Of a stretch of 44,861 bases of DNA, positions 1-8,859 are shown in pieces (the stretch's first letter is position 1; every line of letters begins with the position of its first letter). Made by a program: the position numbers and the translations under genes. Source of the stretch: an uncultured Clostridia bacterium (GTDB taxonomy: Bacteria; Bacillota; Clostridia; UBA1381; UMGS1253). Under the pieces are notes generated by a model that did not search any database, was not told the DNA's origin, and was given only the letters and a program-made list of their open reading frames with translations. The DNA lies in NCBI GenBank assembly GCA_934457145.1, contig CAKSHP010000020.1:1-44861 (forward strand), in the 5' to 3' direction.

Positions 1-241
1 ATATAATGCGGATAACGGCATTGAAAACGTTAGCTGTATTTCGGCAGGCGAGCTTACAAAAGAACTTAAAGACAAGCTTAAAGACAAGCTTGAAGACATG
101 ACAAAAAAGGAAGTGAACATAACATATAAAACCGATAAATCGGTTATGGGAGGTTTGGTTATAAGGTTTGGCGATATTCAAATCGATGCTTCGCTGAAAA
201 CCAAACTCGAGAATTTAAAAAAGCAGTTGTCGGCAAATTAA
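1..241 (+). CDS. atpH: ATP synthase F1 delta subunit, C-terminal part
   Basis: The window opens inside this gene; the readable frame starts at base 2 and ends with TAA at 239-241, giving about 79 residues. The tail contains a GG-LVIRFGD-x-x-IDAS-x-K-x-KL-x-x-L pattern typical of the C-terminal domain of the F1Fo ATP synthase delta subunit (OSCP), which joins the F1 head to the peripheral stalk. Its place directly before atpA fits the usual atpBEFHAGDC order of Firmicutes. A short lysine-rich stretch (KDKLKDKLED) is encoded by a small direct repeat near base 70-100. The 5' part lies outside the window. Confidence 0.9.
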   Translation, partial: YNADNGIENVSCISAGELTKELKDKLKDKLEDMTKKEVNITYKTDKSVMGGLVIRFGDIQIDASLKTKLENLKKQLSAN

Positions 242-276
242 TTTGCGCCGCAAGGCGTTAGGATGGTGAAAAAACA

Positions 277-1791
277 GTGCAGCTTAAATCGGCAGAGATA
301 AGTAAAATTATAAAAGAGCAGATTAAAAACTTTGAAAATAAAATAGAGCAAAAGGAAACCGGCAGCGTTATAGAAGTCGGCGACGGAATAGCTAAGGTTC
401 ACGGTTTGGAAAACTGCATGGCAAACGAGCTTATAGAATTTGAAAACGGCGAATATGCCATGGCTTTAAACCTTGAGGCCGACTTTGTGAGCGCAGTTAT
501 TTTGGGCAGTGATGAAAAAATCAAAGAAGGCGATATTGTAAAGCGTACGGGAAAGGTTGTGTCCGTTCCGGTCGGAGAAGGTCTTATAGGCAGAGTTGTA
601 AATGCCCTGGGAAAACCGATTGACGGCAAAGGAGAAATTAAAACGAACGAAACCCGCCCCATAGAATGCAATGCGCCGGGAATTATAGAAAGAAAAAGCG
701 TTTCTGTTCCGCTGCAAACCGGAATTAAAGCTATCGACTCAATGATTCCTATCGGCAGAGGTCAAAGAGAGCTTATAATCGGCGACCGTCAGACGGGTAA
801 AACGGTTATAGCTTTAGACACTATTATAAATCAAAAGGGAAAAGACGTTATATGCATATATGTTGCCATAGGACAAAAACGTTCTACGGTGGCTCAACTT
901 GTTGATACATTGGAAAAAAACAATGCTATGGATTATACGATTGTTGTTTCGGCAACAGCGAGCGAACTATCGCCGATGCAGTATATTGCTCCTTATTCGG
1001 GATGCGCTATGGGCGAATACTTTATGTATCAGGGAAAAGACGTTTTGATAGTGTATGATGATTTGTCAAAGCACGCCGTTGCATACCGCGCGCTTTCGCT
1101 TTTGATACGCAGACCGCCGGGACGTGAGGCATATCCCGGAGACGTGTTTTACCTTCATTCGCGTCTTCTGGAGCGTGCGGCAAGAATTGCGCCCGAATAC
1201 GGCGGCGGTTCAATAACGGCGCTTCCGATTATTGAAACACAGGCGGGAGACGTGAGCGCATATATTCCGACAAACGTTATATCAATTACCGACGGACAGA
1301 TATTTTTGGAGTCGGAATTGTTTCACAGCGGCGTTATGCCGGCAGTAAATCCGGGCATATCGGTGTCGCGTGTCGGCGGTAACGCACAGATAAAAGCCAT
1401 GAAAAAGGTTTCGGGCAAACTTAAGCTTGCATATTCGCAGTACCGCGAGCTTGCGTCGTTTGCTCAGTTCGGCTCCGATCTTGACGACGATACAAAGATG
1501 CGTCTGGAACAGGGAAGCAGAATTGTTGAGGTTTTAAAACAGGGACAAAACGCCCCTGTGCCCGTTGAATTGCAGGTTGTTATTATATATGCGGTTATAA
1601 ACAACTATCTTGCCGATGTTAAGGTAGATGATGTTGCCGCATATCAGCAGGGGCTTTTTGAGCATATGCGCGCAGTGTATCCGAATGTGTTAAAAGATAT
1701 TACGGACACGGGCGATTTATCGAAAGAAAACGAGCAGACATTAAAAAATGCAATATCGGAATTTAGCGAAAAGTTTGTTTCGGAGCATTAA
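277..1791 (+). CDS. atpA: ATP synthase F1 alpha subunit
   Basis: Full-length alpha subunit of 504 residues, the normal size. It forms the non-catalytic nucleotide-binding sites of the F1 hexamer at the inner face of the membrane. The P-loop GDRQTGKT is at residues 169-176, and the downstream sequence shows the alpha-subunit signatures around RPPGREAYPGDVFYLHSRLLE and PAVNPGISVSRVGG. The start is a GTG at 277; the ATG at 264 and GTG at 266 are out of frame. A weak AGGA lies about 13 nt before the start. It is 35 nt downstream of atpH and followed by atpG. In-frame, intact and unremarkable apart from the GTG start. Confidence 0.97.
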   Translation: MQLKSAEISKIIKEQIKNFENKIEQKETGSVIEVGDGIAKVHGLENCMANELIEFENGEYAMALNLEADFVSAVILGSDEKIKEGDIVKRTGKVVSVPVGEGLIGRVVNALGKPIDGKGEIKTNETRPIECNAPGIIERKSVSVPLQTGIKAIDSMIPIGRGQRELIIGDRQTGKTVIALDTIINQKGKDVICIYVAIGQKRSTVAQLVDTLEKNNAMDYTIVVSATASELSPMQYIAPYSGCAMGEYFMYQGKDVLIVYDDLSKHAVAYRALSLLIRRPPGREAYPGDVFYLHSRLLERAARIAPEYGGGSITALPIIETQAGDVSAYIPTNVISITDGQIFLESELFHSGVMPAVNPGISVSRVGGNAQIKAMKKVSGKLKLAYSQYRELASFAQFGSDLDDDTKMRLEQGSRIVEVLKQGQNAPVPVELQVVIIYAVINNYLADVKVDDVAAYQQGLFEHMRAVYPNVLKDITDTGDLSKENEQTLKNAISEFSEKFVSEH

Positions 1792-1867
1792 AAAATTATT
1801 GCCGGCCCACGGCAAAACACATGTGATTTTTTAGATTATTTGTGGGCGGAAAGGCTATGGAATAAAT

Positions 1868-2719
1868 ATGGCTGCATCTTCAATGAAAGATATAAAAGTG
1901 AGAATAAAGAGCGTGTCGAGTACTATGCAGATTACAAAGGCGATGGAGCTTGTTGCGTCATCTAAGCTCCGTCATGCAAAGGAAAGAACGCTCAAAACAA
2001 GACCGTATTTTGAAATTTTAAAACAAACGCTTGACGATATAGCCGCAGACAACAAAGATTTTTCTTCCGAATTTGTGTGCAAAAGAGATGTGAAAAAAAA
2101 GTGCTTTATTGTTATTGCGGGCGACCGCGGTCTTGCAGGAGGATATAACAGTAACGTTTTAAAAAGCGTTGCCTCAAAGGCGGGGGACTGCGAATATATA
2201 GTTATGCCCATAGGCAAAAAAACAGGCGAATATTTCACAAGACGCAAAATTGAGCTTTTAAGCGAGGAATATCTTATAGCCGAAAATGTGAGCATGGCTG
2301 ATTGCGTTCAGATGGGACAGGTTATTTCAAAAAAATATAAGGACGGCGAGTTTGACGAACTGTATATAGCTTATACAAAATTTGTTTCCGTTCTCACGCA
2401 GGAGCCGCATGTGGAAAAAATGCTGCCGCTTGACTGCGATAAAAAAGCAACCTCGGCTAAAAAAACGATTATATACGATCCGGATGCCGGCGAGGTTTTC
2501 GACACAATTGTGCCTTCTTATATATCCGGCATGATCTACGGCGGACTTTGCGAGGCGCAGGCGTCGGAATTTGCGGCAAGAAGAACGGCGATGGAGTCGG
2601 CAAACAGCAATGCGGCAGATATGATAGATGCGCTCAGCTTAAAATATAACCGCGCGCGTCAGGCTGCAATCACGCAGGAAATCACGGAAATTGTTTCGGG
2701 CGCGGAAGCGCTTAATTAA
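1868..2719 (+). CDS. atpG: ATP synthase F1 gamma subunit
   Basis: Gamma subunit of 283 residues, the central rotor shaft of F1. The N-terminus MAASSMKDIKVRIKSV followed by a TMQITKAMELVASSKL segment is diagnostic, as is the C-terminal ASEFAARRTAMESA followed by NRARQAAITQEITEIVSGA, which forms the coiled coil inside the alpha3beta3 ring. The 76-nt gap after atpA holds only a poor ribosome binding site (GGAAAGG at about 1848-1854). The gene ends 19 nt before the atpD start, consistent with translational coupling within the operon. Confidence 0.96.
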   Translation: MAASSMKDIKVRIKSVSSTMQITKAMELVASSKLRHAKERTLKTRPYFEILKQTLDDIAADNKDFSSEFVCKRDVKKKCFIVIAGDRGLAGGYNSNVLKSVASKAGDCEYIVMPIGKKTGEYFTRRKIELLSEEYLIAENVSMADCVQMGQVISKKYKDGEFDELYIAYTKFVSVLTQEPHVEKMLPLDCDKKATSAKKTIIYDPDAGEVFDTIVPSYISGMIYGGLCEAQASEFAARRTAMESANSNAADMIDALSLKYNRARQAAITQEITEIVSGAEALN

Positions 2720-2738
2720 CTCTAAGGAGCTGGCTGTT

Positions 2739-4130
2739 ATGGAAAAGAAAAATGTTGGACGGGTTATATCCGTAACCGGTCCGGTACTTGATATAAAATT
2801 TGAAGACGGCAATCTGCCGAATCTTTTAAATGCTGTTGTTATAGAAGCAAACGGCAAAAAAACAACTCTTGAGGTGGCACAGCACATAGGCGACGATGTT
2901 GTGCGCTGCATTGCTATGAGCTCAACGGACGGACTTGTCCGCGGAATGGAGGCTCATGACACGGGCGAGGGAATAACCGTGCCCGTGGGAGATGAAACTT
3001 TAGGCAGAATTTTTAATCTGCTCGGCGAGCCGGTTGACAATATGGAGGCGCCGAAAACCAAAGAGCGCTGGTGTATACACAGAAATCCTCCCGCATATGA
3101 CGAACAGGAAAGCACAACTAATATTTTAGAAACAGGAATAAAGGTTGTTGACCTTATTGCGCCTTATGCAAAGGGCGGAAAAATTGGCTTGTTCGGCGGC
3201 GCCGGAGTCGGAAAAACGGTTCTTATAATGGAACTTATAAACAACGTGGCAAAACAGCACGGCGGTATATCGGTTTTCTCGGGAGTCGGCGAAAGAACAA
3301 GAGAAGGAAACGACTTGTATAACGAAATGAAAGAGTCGGGAGTTATAAACAAAACCGCTTTGGTCTACGGTCAGATGAACGAGCCGCCGGGAGCGAGAAT
3401 GAGAGTTGCGCTTTCGGGACTTACAATGGCAGAGTATTTCAGAGACAAACAGGGTCAGGATGTGCTTTTGTTTATTGATAATATATTCAGATTTACCCAG
3501 GCGGGCAGCGAGGTTTCCGCGCTTTTGGGACGCATGCCTTCAGCGGTTGGCTATCAGCCGACGCTTGCAACGGAAATGGGCGAGCTACAGGAAAGAATTA
3601 CATCAACGAAAAAAGGTTCTATAACTTCTGTTCAGGCAGTTTACGTTCCGGCAGATGACTTAACGGACCCTGCTCCGGCAACAACGTTTGCCCATCTTGA
3701 CGCAACAACGGTTTTGTCAAGACAGATTTCGTCTATGGGTATTTATCCGGCGGTTGATCCGCTTGAGTCAACTTCAAGAATACTCACGCCCGATATTGTC
3801 GGACGCGAGCATTATGAAACGGCAAGAGGCGTTCAGCGCATACTTCAAAGATATAAAGAACTTCAGGATATTATTGCAATTATGGGTATGGACGAGCTTT
3901 CCGAAGACGATAAGATAACTGTCAGCCGTGCAAGAAAAATTCAAAACTTCCTTTCTCAGCCGTTCAGTGTGGCAGAGCAGTTTACAGGTATGGAAGGAAA
4001 ATACGTGCCTGTTAAGGAAACTGTTCGCGGCTTTAAAGAAATAATCGAGGGCAAGCATGACGATTTGCCGGAATCGGCATTTTTGTTTGTCGGAACAATT
4101 GAGGAGGCAAGGCAGAAAGCTGGTGCGTAA
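2739..4130 (+). CDS. atpD: ATP synthase F1 beta subunit
   Basis: Catalytic beta subunit of 463 residues. The P-loop GGAGVGKT is at residues 153-160, with the catalytic-site region SGVGERTREGNDLY after it and LLFIDNIFRFTQAGSEVSALLGR around the Walker B site. The frame is open further upstream, but the ATG at 2739 is chosen because a strong AAGGAG (2724-2729) stands 9 nt before it and translation then begins with MEKKNVGRVISVTGPVLD, the usual N-terminus. It follows atpG closely and precedes atpC by 65 nt. Confidence 0.97.
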   Translation: MEKKNVGRVISVTGPVLDIKFEDGNLPNLLNAVVIEANGKKTTLEVAQHIGDDVVRCIAMSSTDGLVRGMEAHDTGEGITVPVGDETLGRIFNLLGEPVDNMEAPKTKERWCIHRNPPAYDEQESTTNILETGIKVVDLIAPYAKGGKIGLFGGAGVGKTVLIMELINNVAKQHGGISVFSGVGERTREGNDLYNEMKESGVINKTALVYGQMNEPPGARMRVALSGLTMAEYFRDKQGQDVLLFIDNIFRFTQAGSEVSALLGRMPSAVGYQPTLATEMGELQERITSTKKGSITSVQAVYVPADDLTDPAPATTFAHLDATTVLSRQISSMGIYPAVDPLESTSRILTPDIVGREHYETARGVQRILQRYKELQDIIAIMGMDELSEDDKITVSRARKIQNFLSQPFSVAEQFTGMEGKYVPVKETVRGFKEIIEGKHDDLPESAFLFVGTIEEARQKAGA

Positions 4131-4163
4131 AAATGTCAGGCGTTTGCCGGCATGGGATAAAAA

Positions 4164-4178
4164 GCCGCATATTGCGGC
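4164..4178 (+). other. Small hairpin in the atpD-atpC spacer
   Basis: A perfect 6-bp stem GCCGCA / TGCGGC with a 3-nt loop lies between atpD and atpC. No T-run follows, so it is not a terminator. It could act as an RNA stabiliser or processing site that tunes epsilon-subunit expression; that is inference only. Confidence 0.35.
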
Positions 4179-4195
4179 GGAACGGAGATTGAGTT

Positions 4196-4600
4196 ATGGC
4201 GCATTTTAATTTAAAAATTGTTACGCCCGACGGCTGCCGTTTTGAAGGAAAGGCGCAAAAAATTATAGTCAGAACGGTTACCGGCGATGTCGGCATACTT
4301 GCCAGACATGTAAGATATATTGCGCCTCTCGGAGTTGGCGAGGCAAAAGTTTTTGATATTGATTCAAATCTTCGCTGCGGAGCCGCAGCCGGAGGAATGA
4401 TTTCGGTTTCGGAAGATGAGGTGGTTGTTGTTGCGTCAACATTTGAATGGGCGGATGAAATTGATTTAAAGCGTGCCGAAAAAGCGGCGGATAAGGCAAA
4501 AGAAAGGCTTGCGCGTTATAAAAAGGACGAGGCGGAGTGGAAGCTTGCCGAATATAAGCTAAAGCGCGCTTTAAACAGAATAAATGTAAGTAATAAATAA
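4196..4600 (+). CDS. atpC: ATP synthase F1 epsilon subunit
   Basis: Epsilon subunit of 134 residues, the normal length. The N-terminal beta-sandwich begins FNLKIVTPDG and contains TGDVGILARHVRYIAPL, corresponding to the conserved G-D-x-G-x-x-x-x-H segment. The C-terminal half, rich in Lys, Ala and Glu, is the helical hairpin that inhibits ATP hydrolysis. The ATG at 4196 follows a CGGAG site about 9 nt upstream. It is the last gene of the operon, with a terminator immediately downstream. Confidence 0.95.
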   Translation: MAHFNLKIVTPDGCRFEGKAQKIIVRTVTGDVGILARHVRYIAPLGVGEAKVFDIDSNLRCGAAAGGMISVSEDEVVVVASTFEWADEIDLKRAEKAADKAKERLARYKKDEAEWKLAEYKLKRALNRINVSNK

Positions 4601-4606
4601 CAAGAC

Positions 4607-4638
4607 AAAACAATAAAGACTTTAGTCTTTATTGTTTT
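4607..4638 (+). terminator. Terminator of the atp operon
   Basis: A perfect 14-bp stem (AAAACAATAAAGAC paired with GTCTTTATTGTTTT) closes over a TTTA loop just after the atpC stop. The T-rich right arm makes it a good intrinsic terminator, and the symmetric A/T flanks mean it could work in both directions. Confidence 0.85.
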
Positions 4639-4676
4639 GCATTGTATAGACAGTTAAAAAGGAAAGGTAGCGGAAA

Positions 4677-6158
4677 ATGAAAATCGGATTTGACAATGAA
4701 AAATATCTTGCAATGCAATCGGAGCAGATTAAAAAGAGAATAGCCTCTTTCGGCGATAAACTGTATTTGGAGTTCGGAGGAAAGCTGTTTGACGATTACC
4801 ATGCTTCAAGAGTGCTCCCGGGATTTGAACCGGACAGCAAAATCCGCATGCTTTTGCAGCTTGCCGATCAGGCGGAAATTGTGATAGCAATTAATTCGGG
4901 TGACATAGAAAAAAGCAAAATGCGCGGCGATTTGGGAATTACATACGAACAGGACACCATAAGACTTATAGATGCATTTAAAAAAATAGGAATGTATGTA
5001 AAAAGCGTTGTGCTGACAAGATTTATGTCGCAGCCGTCTGCAATTTCGTTTGAAAAAAGATTAAAAAGCATGGGAATGGATGTGTATCATCATTACTCGA
5101 TAGAGGGTTATCCCTATGATGTGGCACACATTGTCAGCGACGAAGGATACGGTAAAAACGAATACATAAAAACAACCCGACCGCTCGTTGTTATAACCGC
5201 ACCGGGGCCGGGAAGCGGAAAAATGGCAACGTGTCTTTCGCAGCTTTACCATGAACATAAAAGAGGCGTCAATGCGGGATATGCAAAGTTTGAAACATTT
5301 CCGATTTGGAATATAGCGTTAAAGCATCCGGTGAATATGGCTTATGAGGCTGCAACTGCCGAGCTTAAAGACGTTAACATGATTGATCCTTTCCACCTTG
5401 AAGCATACGGGAAAACGGCTGTCAACTACAACAGAGACGTTGAGATATTTCCTGTTTTAAAAACCATGTTTGAAAAAATATATGGCACATCGCCTTATAA
5501 ATCGCCGACGGACATGGGCGTGAACATGGCGGGCAACTGCATTATAGATGATGACGTTGTGTGCGCTGCGGCAAAGGACGAAATCATAAGACGCTACTAT
5601 GCAGCAATGGAGGACAGATTAAAAAACAACAAAGACGACAGCGAGGTTTTAACTATAGAAATGCTTATGCGCCAGGTCGGAATTTCAACCGAGGACCGCG
5701 CTGTGTGCGCAGCGGCAAAGAAAAAAGAGGAGCAAACCGGCGCTCCTGCTGCTGCTGTTATGATGGCGGACAGCACCATAATAACGGGAAAAACATCGGC
5801 ACTTTTGGGGGCATCGTCATCAATGCTTTTAAATGCGCTTAAATATCTGGCAGGTATTGACGATGATGTTGAGCTTATCAGCTCGGCATTTATCGAGCCT
5901 GTTGCGGAGTTAAAAGTCAGACATTTGGGAAATGCAAACCCGAGGCTTCATTTAGATGAAATCCTTATTGCGCTTTCCGTGTGCGCTTCGTCTGATGAGC
6001 TTGCAAAAAAAGCAATGGCTCAGCTTAAAAACCTTAAAGGGCTTGAGGTTCATTCCTCGGTTGTGCTTTCAGAGGTTGATAAAAGCGTGTTTAAAAAGCT
6101 TGGAATGAATATAACGTGTGAGGCGAAATATCAGTCCAATTCGCTTTATCACAAATAG
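4677..6158 (+). CDS. DUF1846 (UPF0371) family protein
   Basis: A 493-residue protein that begins MKIGFDNEKYLAMQSEQI and contains FGGKLFDDYHASRVLPGF, the hallmark start of the DUF1846/UPF0371 family. A PGPGSGKMATCLSQLYHE segment near residue 175 resembles a nucleotide-binding loop. The family is common in Firmicutes and Actinobacteria and structures are known, but its physiological reaction is not firmly established. Length is normal and the frame intact. The ATG is preceded by AAAGGAAAGG. It starts 38 nt after the atp terminator and lies 29 nt before the AEC transporter, so it probably heads a three-gene unit 4677-8711. I do not propose a specific substrate. Confidence 0.9.
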   Translation: MKIGFDNEKYLAMQSEQIKKRIASFGDKLYLEFGGKLFDDYHASRVLPGFEPDSKIRMLLQLADQAEIVIAINSGDIEKSKMRGDLGITYEQDTIRLIDAFKKIGMYVKSVVLTRFMSQPSAISFEKRLKSMGMDVYHHYSIEGYPYDVAHIVSDEGYGKNEYIKTTRPLVVITAPGPGSGKMATCLSQLYHEHKRGVNAGYAKFETFPIWNIALKHPVNMAYEAATAELKDVNMIDPFHLEAYGKTAVNYNRDVEIFPVLKTMFEKIYGTSPYKSPTDMGVNMAGNCIIDDDVVCAAAKDEIIRRYYAAMEDRLKNNKDDSEVLTIEMLMRQVGISTEDRAVCAAAKKKEEQTGAPAAAVMMADSTIITGKTSALLGASSSMLLNALKYLAGIDDDVELISSAFIEPVAELKVRHLGNANPRLHLDEILIALSVCASSDELAKKAMAQLKNLKGLEVHSSVVLSEVDKSVFKKLGMNITCEAKYQSNSLYHK

Positions 6159-6187
6159 CAGACGTGCAGCGAAAGGAAAATTAAGTT

Positions 6188-7114
6188 ATGGAAATTGCAA
6201 AAATTGTTACCAATCAGGTAATAATAATGTTTATATTAATTATTTTGGGATACATTTTGGCAAAAACAAAAATTGTATCGCAAAGAGGATCAAAGGAGCT
6301 TTCCAACATACTGGTTATGATAGTAACGCCTTGTGTGCTTATAAAGTCATACAGTATTGATTTTAACGCGGATATGGCGGCGGGGCTTGCAAAATGTTTG
6401 ATTTTTTCCGTTGTGATACATATAATTGCAATTGTTATTTCAAATCTGCTGATAAAAAAAGACGAGCTTGAAAAATACCGTATAGAGCGGTTTTCCGTTG
6501 TGTACTGCAACTGCGGCTTTATGGCAATTCCGCTCTTGTCGGCAGCGTTCGGCGGAGACGGAGTGTTTTACGGTTCGGCGTATCTTGTTGTGTTCACGGC
6601 GCTTTCCTGGAGTCACGGACTGTATCTTTACAGCGGAGATAAAAAAACGCTGTCGTTTGTAAAAATTGCAACAACGCCCGGAATGATAGGCATTGTTGTG
6701 GGAATGCTTTTGTTTTTAACAGGACTTAGACTTCCTTCGCCGCTGTTTGCTGCAGTCGACTATATGACCGGTCTTAACACGCCGGTTGCAATGATTTTGC
6801 TTGGAGTGTTTTTAGCGGAAGTTGATTTAAAAAAAGCATTTTTGCACACAAAGCTTTATGTGGTGTCGGCGCTGAGGCTGATTATTATACCGGTGATTGC
6901 AATTCTTATAGGCAGACTTTTTAACTTAGACGATCACCTTTTAAGCGCAACCATAATAACGGCGGCGTGCCCCGTGGCAACGGTTGCTGCGCTTTTTGCC
7001 GCCAAATACGATTTAGACACTGCCTATGCTTCGGAAATGGTTGCTATAAACACGCTTATTTCAATTATCACAATTCCGGTTATAGTGGCGCTTATTGATA
7101 TAATTAAATTTTAA
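6188..7114 (+). CDS. AEC-family (auxin efflux carrier-like) transporter
   Basis: A 308-residue integral membrane protein with about ten hydrophobic segments in two halves separated by a hydrophilic stretch (KKDELEKYRIERF near residue 90). The first helix VIIMFILIILGYILAKTKI and the P-C-V-L-I-KSY segment fit the AEC family, together with the NCGFMAIPLLSAAFG and NTPVAMILLGVFLAEVDL motifs. Bacterial members export or take up organic acids such as malate or malonate; the substrate here is unknown. The start has an AAAGGA site 11 nt upstream. It is 29 nt after the DUF1846 gene and 13 nt before the FAD enzyme, implying cotranscription. Confidence 0.9.
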   Translation: MEIAKIVTNQVIIMFILIILGYILAKTKIVSQRGSKELSNILVMIVTPCVLIKSYSIDFNADMAAGLAKCLIFSVVIHIIAIVISNLLIKKDELEKYRIERFSVVYCNCGFMAIPLLSAAFGGDGVFYGSAYLVVFTALSWSHGLYLYSGDKKTLSFVKIATTPGMIGIVVGMLLFLTGLRLPSPLFAAVDYMTGLNTPVAMILLGVFLAEVDLKKAFLHTKLYVVSALRLIIIPVIAILIGRLFNLDDHLLSATIITAACPVATVAALFAAKYDLDTAYASEMVAINTLISIITIPVIVALIDIIKF

Positions 7115-7127
7115 GGTGGAGAATGCT

Positions 7128-8711
7128 ATGCTTAGAGTAAACCAAATAGTTTTAACTCCCGACTGCGACAATTATGAAAACATTAAAAAAGCCGTTTTGA
7201 AAAAAACGGCTTTAACAAAATCCGATATAGAAGATATACAGATTTTAAAAAGAAGTATTGATGCGCGAAAGACAGTAAAGATAAATTACAGCGTTGCTGT
7301 TAAAACGAATGAAGCTGCAAAAAAGAAAGCATTAAAAAATAAAGATATACAAATTTATGTTCCGAAAACGCTTGTTTTAAAGAAAGCGCAAAACCGCAAA
7401 AAAAAGGTGGTTGTGTGCGGATTCGGACCAGCGGGAATGTTTGCCGCGCTTACTTTTGCAAAATGCGGAATAACGCCGGTTGTTATTGAAAGAGGCTCGG
7501 AAGTTGAAAAGCGCGCAAAAAAGGCGGAAAGCTTTTTTTGCGGCGGAGCGCTTGACGAGCAGTGCAACATACAGTTCGGCGAAGGCGGCGCTGGCGCTTT
7601 TTCGGACGGAAAACTAAACACCGGCATACATGATGAAAGACTTTTATATATTTTAAAAACATTTGTCTTACACGGCGCACCGAAAGAAATTATTTATTCG
7701 GCAAAACCGCATGTCGGCACGGATATATTAAGAAAAGTGGTTGCAAGCATAAGAAATGAGCTGATAAATTCAGGCGCTGAGATTTTGTTTGATACAAAGC
7801 TTTCGGATATTAACATTAAGGACGGACAGATAAAGTCTGTTTATGTTTTAAACGGCGGCAAAAAAGACGAAATTGAATGTGATGCGATGGTTGCAGCCGT
7901 GGGACACAGCGCAAGAGATACGTTTGAAATGTTTTATGAAAAAAACATTGTTATGCAGCAAAAGCCTTTTGCGATAGGCGTTCGCGCAGAGCATCCGCAA
8001 AGCTTTATAAACGAGGCGCAGTATAAGGATTCTTATTTGCATGAAAAGCTTGGCGCGGCAGATTATAAGCTTTGGACTCATTTAAAAAACGGCAGAGGGG
8101 TGTACAGTTTTTGTATGTGCCCCGGAGGCGTTGTCGTAGGAGCAACGAGCGAAAAAGAGTGCGTTGTGACAAACGGAATGAGCTATTATAAAAGAGACGG
8201 CAAAAACGCAAACGCCGCAATTTTGTGCGATGTCAGGCCGTCTGATTTTAACACAGATCATGTTCTCGGCGGAATGTATTTTCAAAGAATGTGGGAAAAA
8301 AGAGCATATATAGCGGGGCAGAGATGCTATAAAGCTCCGGTCAGCCTTATGGGCGACTTTATAAAAAAACGCACATCTAAGGAGTTTGGAAATGTGCTGC
8401 CGACGTATTTGCCGGGCTGTGTGTTTGCAGATTTAAACGAGTGTCTGCCCGGGTTTGTTTCAGAAAGCATACGCGAGGCAATAGGCGAGTTTGATAAAAA
8501 AATAAAAGGCTATAATATGTATGACGCGGTATTGACTGGGATTGAAACGCGTTCGTCCTCACCGGTGCGCATACTGCGAGACGAAAACTTTGAATCGGTA
8601 AGCGTAAAGGGGCTTTATCCGTGCGGCGAGGGAGCGGGATATGCCGGAGGAATTATGAGCGCGGCAGCCGACGGAATAAAAGTGGCACAGGCGATCTGCG
8701 AAAAAGAATAA
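7128..8711 (+). CDS. FAD-dependent dehydrogenase (COG2509-like)
   Basis: A 527-residue flavoprotein. An N-terminal domain of about 90 residues precedes the dinucleotide-binding motif GFGPAG at 98-103, followed by a strand ending in IERG that binds the FAD ribose. A second conserved stretch, GEGGAGAFSDGKLNTGI, matches the uncharacterised FAD-dependent dehydrogenases of COG2509, and the C-terminal GEGAGYAGGIMSAAADG is the flavin-binding end. The start is set at ATG 7128 because AAGGTGGAG directly precedes it; the in-frame GTG at 7116 lies inside that ribosome binding site. The substrate is not known for the family. It is the last gene of its unit. Confidence 0.9.
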   Translation: MLRVNQIVLTPDCDNYENIKKAVLKKTALTKSDIEDIQILKRSIDARKTVKINYSVAVKTNEAAKKKALKNKDIQIYVPKTLVLKKAQNRKKKVVVCGFGPAGMFAALTFAKCGITPVVIERGSEVEKRAKKAESFFCGGALDEQCNIQFGEGGAGAFSDGKLNTGIHDERLLYILKTFVLHGAPKEIIYSAKPHVGTDILRKVVASIRNELINSGAEILFDTKLSDINIKDGQIKSVYVLNGGKKDEIECDAMVAAVGHSARDTFEMFYEKNIVMQQKPFAIGVRAEHPQSFINEAQYKDSYLHEKLGAADYKLWTHLKNGRGVYSFCMCPGGVVVGATSEKECVVTNGMSYYKRDGKNANAAILCDVRPSDFNTDHVLGGMYFQRMWEKRAYIAGQRCYKAPVSLMGDFIKKRTSKEFGNVLPTYLPGCVFADLNECLPGFVSESIREAIGEFDKKIKGYNMYDAVLTGIETRSSSPVRILRDENFESVSVKGLYPCGEGAGYAGGIMSAAADGIKVAQAICEKE

Positions 8712-8722
8712 AAACAACCGGA

Positions 8723-8767
8723 TTTGGCAGTCATTGATAAAACAGTAACTTACGACAGACTGCCAAA
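8723..8767. other. Inverted repeat downstream of the FAD gene
   Basis: TTTGGCAGTC at 8723-8732 is the exact reverse complement of GACTGCCAAA at 8758-8767, with a 25-nt loop. It lies 11 nt after the FAD gene and just before a stronger terminator; it may be a secondary 3'-end hairpin or a remnant of a small element. Confidence 0.5.
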
Positions 8768-8777
8768 CGAAATTGCT

Positions 8778-8819
8778 AAAAACACGCATATCACATTTTA
8801 AGGTGGTATGCGTGTTTTT
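8778..8819. terminator. Bidirectional terminator between convergent genes
   Basis: A 17-bp stem (8778-8794 with 8803-8819, one G-U wobble) carries A-run and T-run ends and an 8-nt loop. It separates the plus-strand FAD gene from the minus-strand beta-helix gene and should stop transcription from both sides. Confidence 0.85.
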
Positions 8820-8859
8820 GGTGTGCTTTTTATTTTTACCGCTTGACATATAAGGTCTT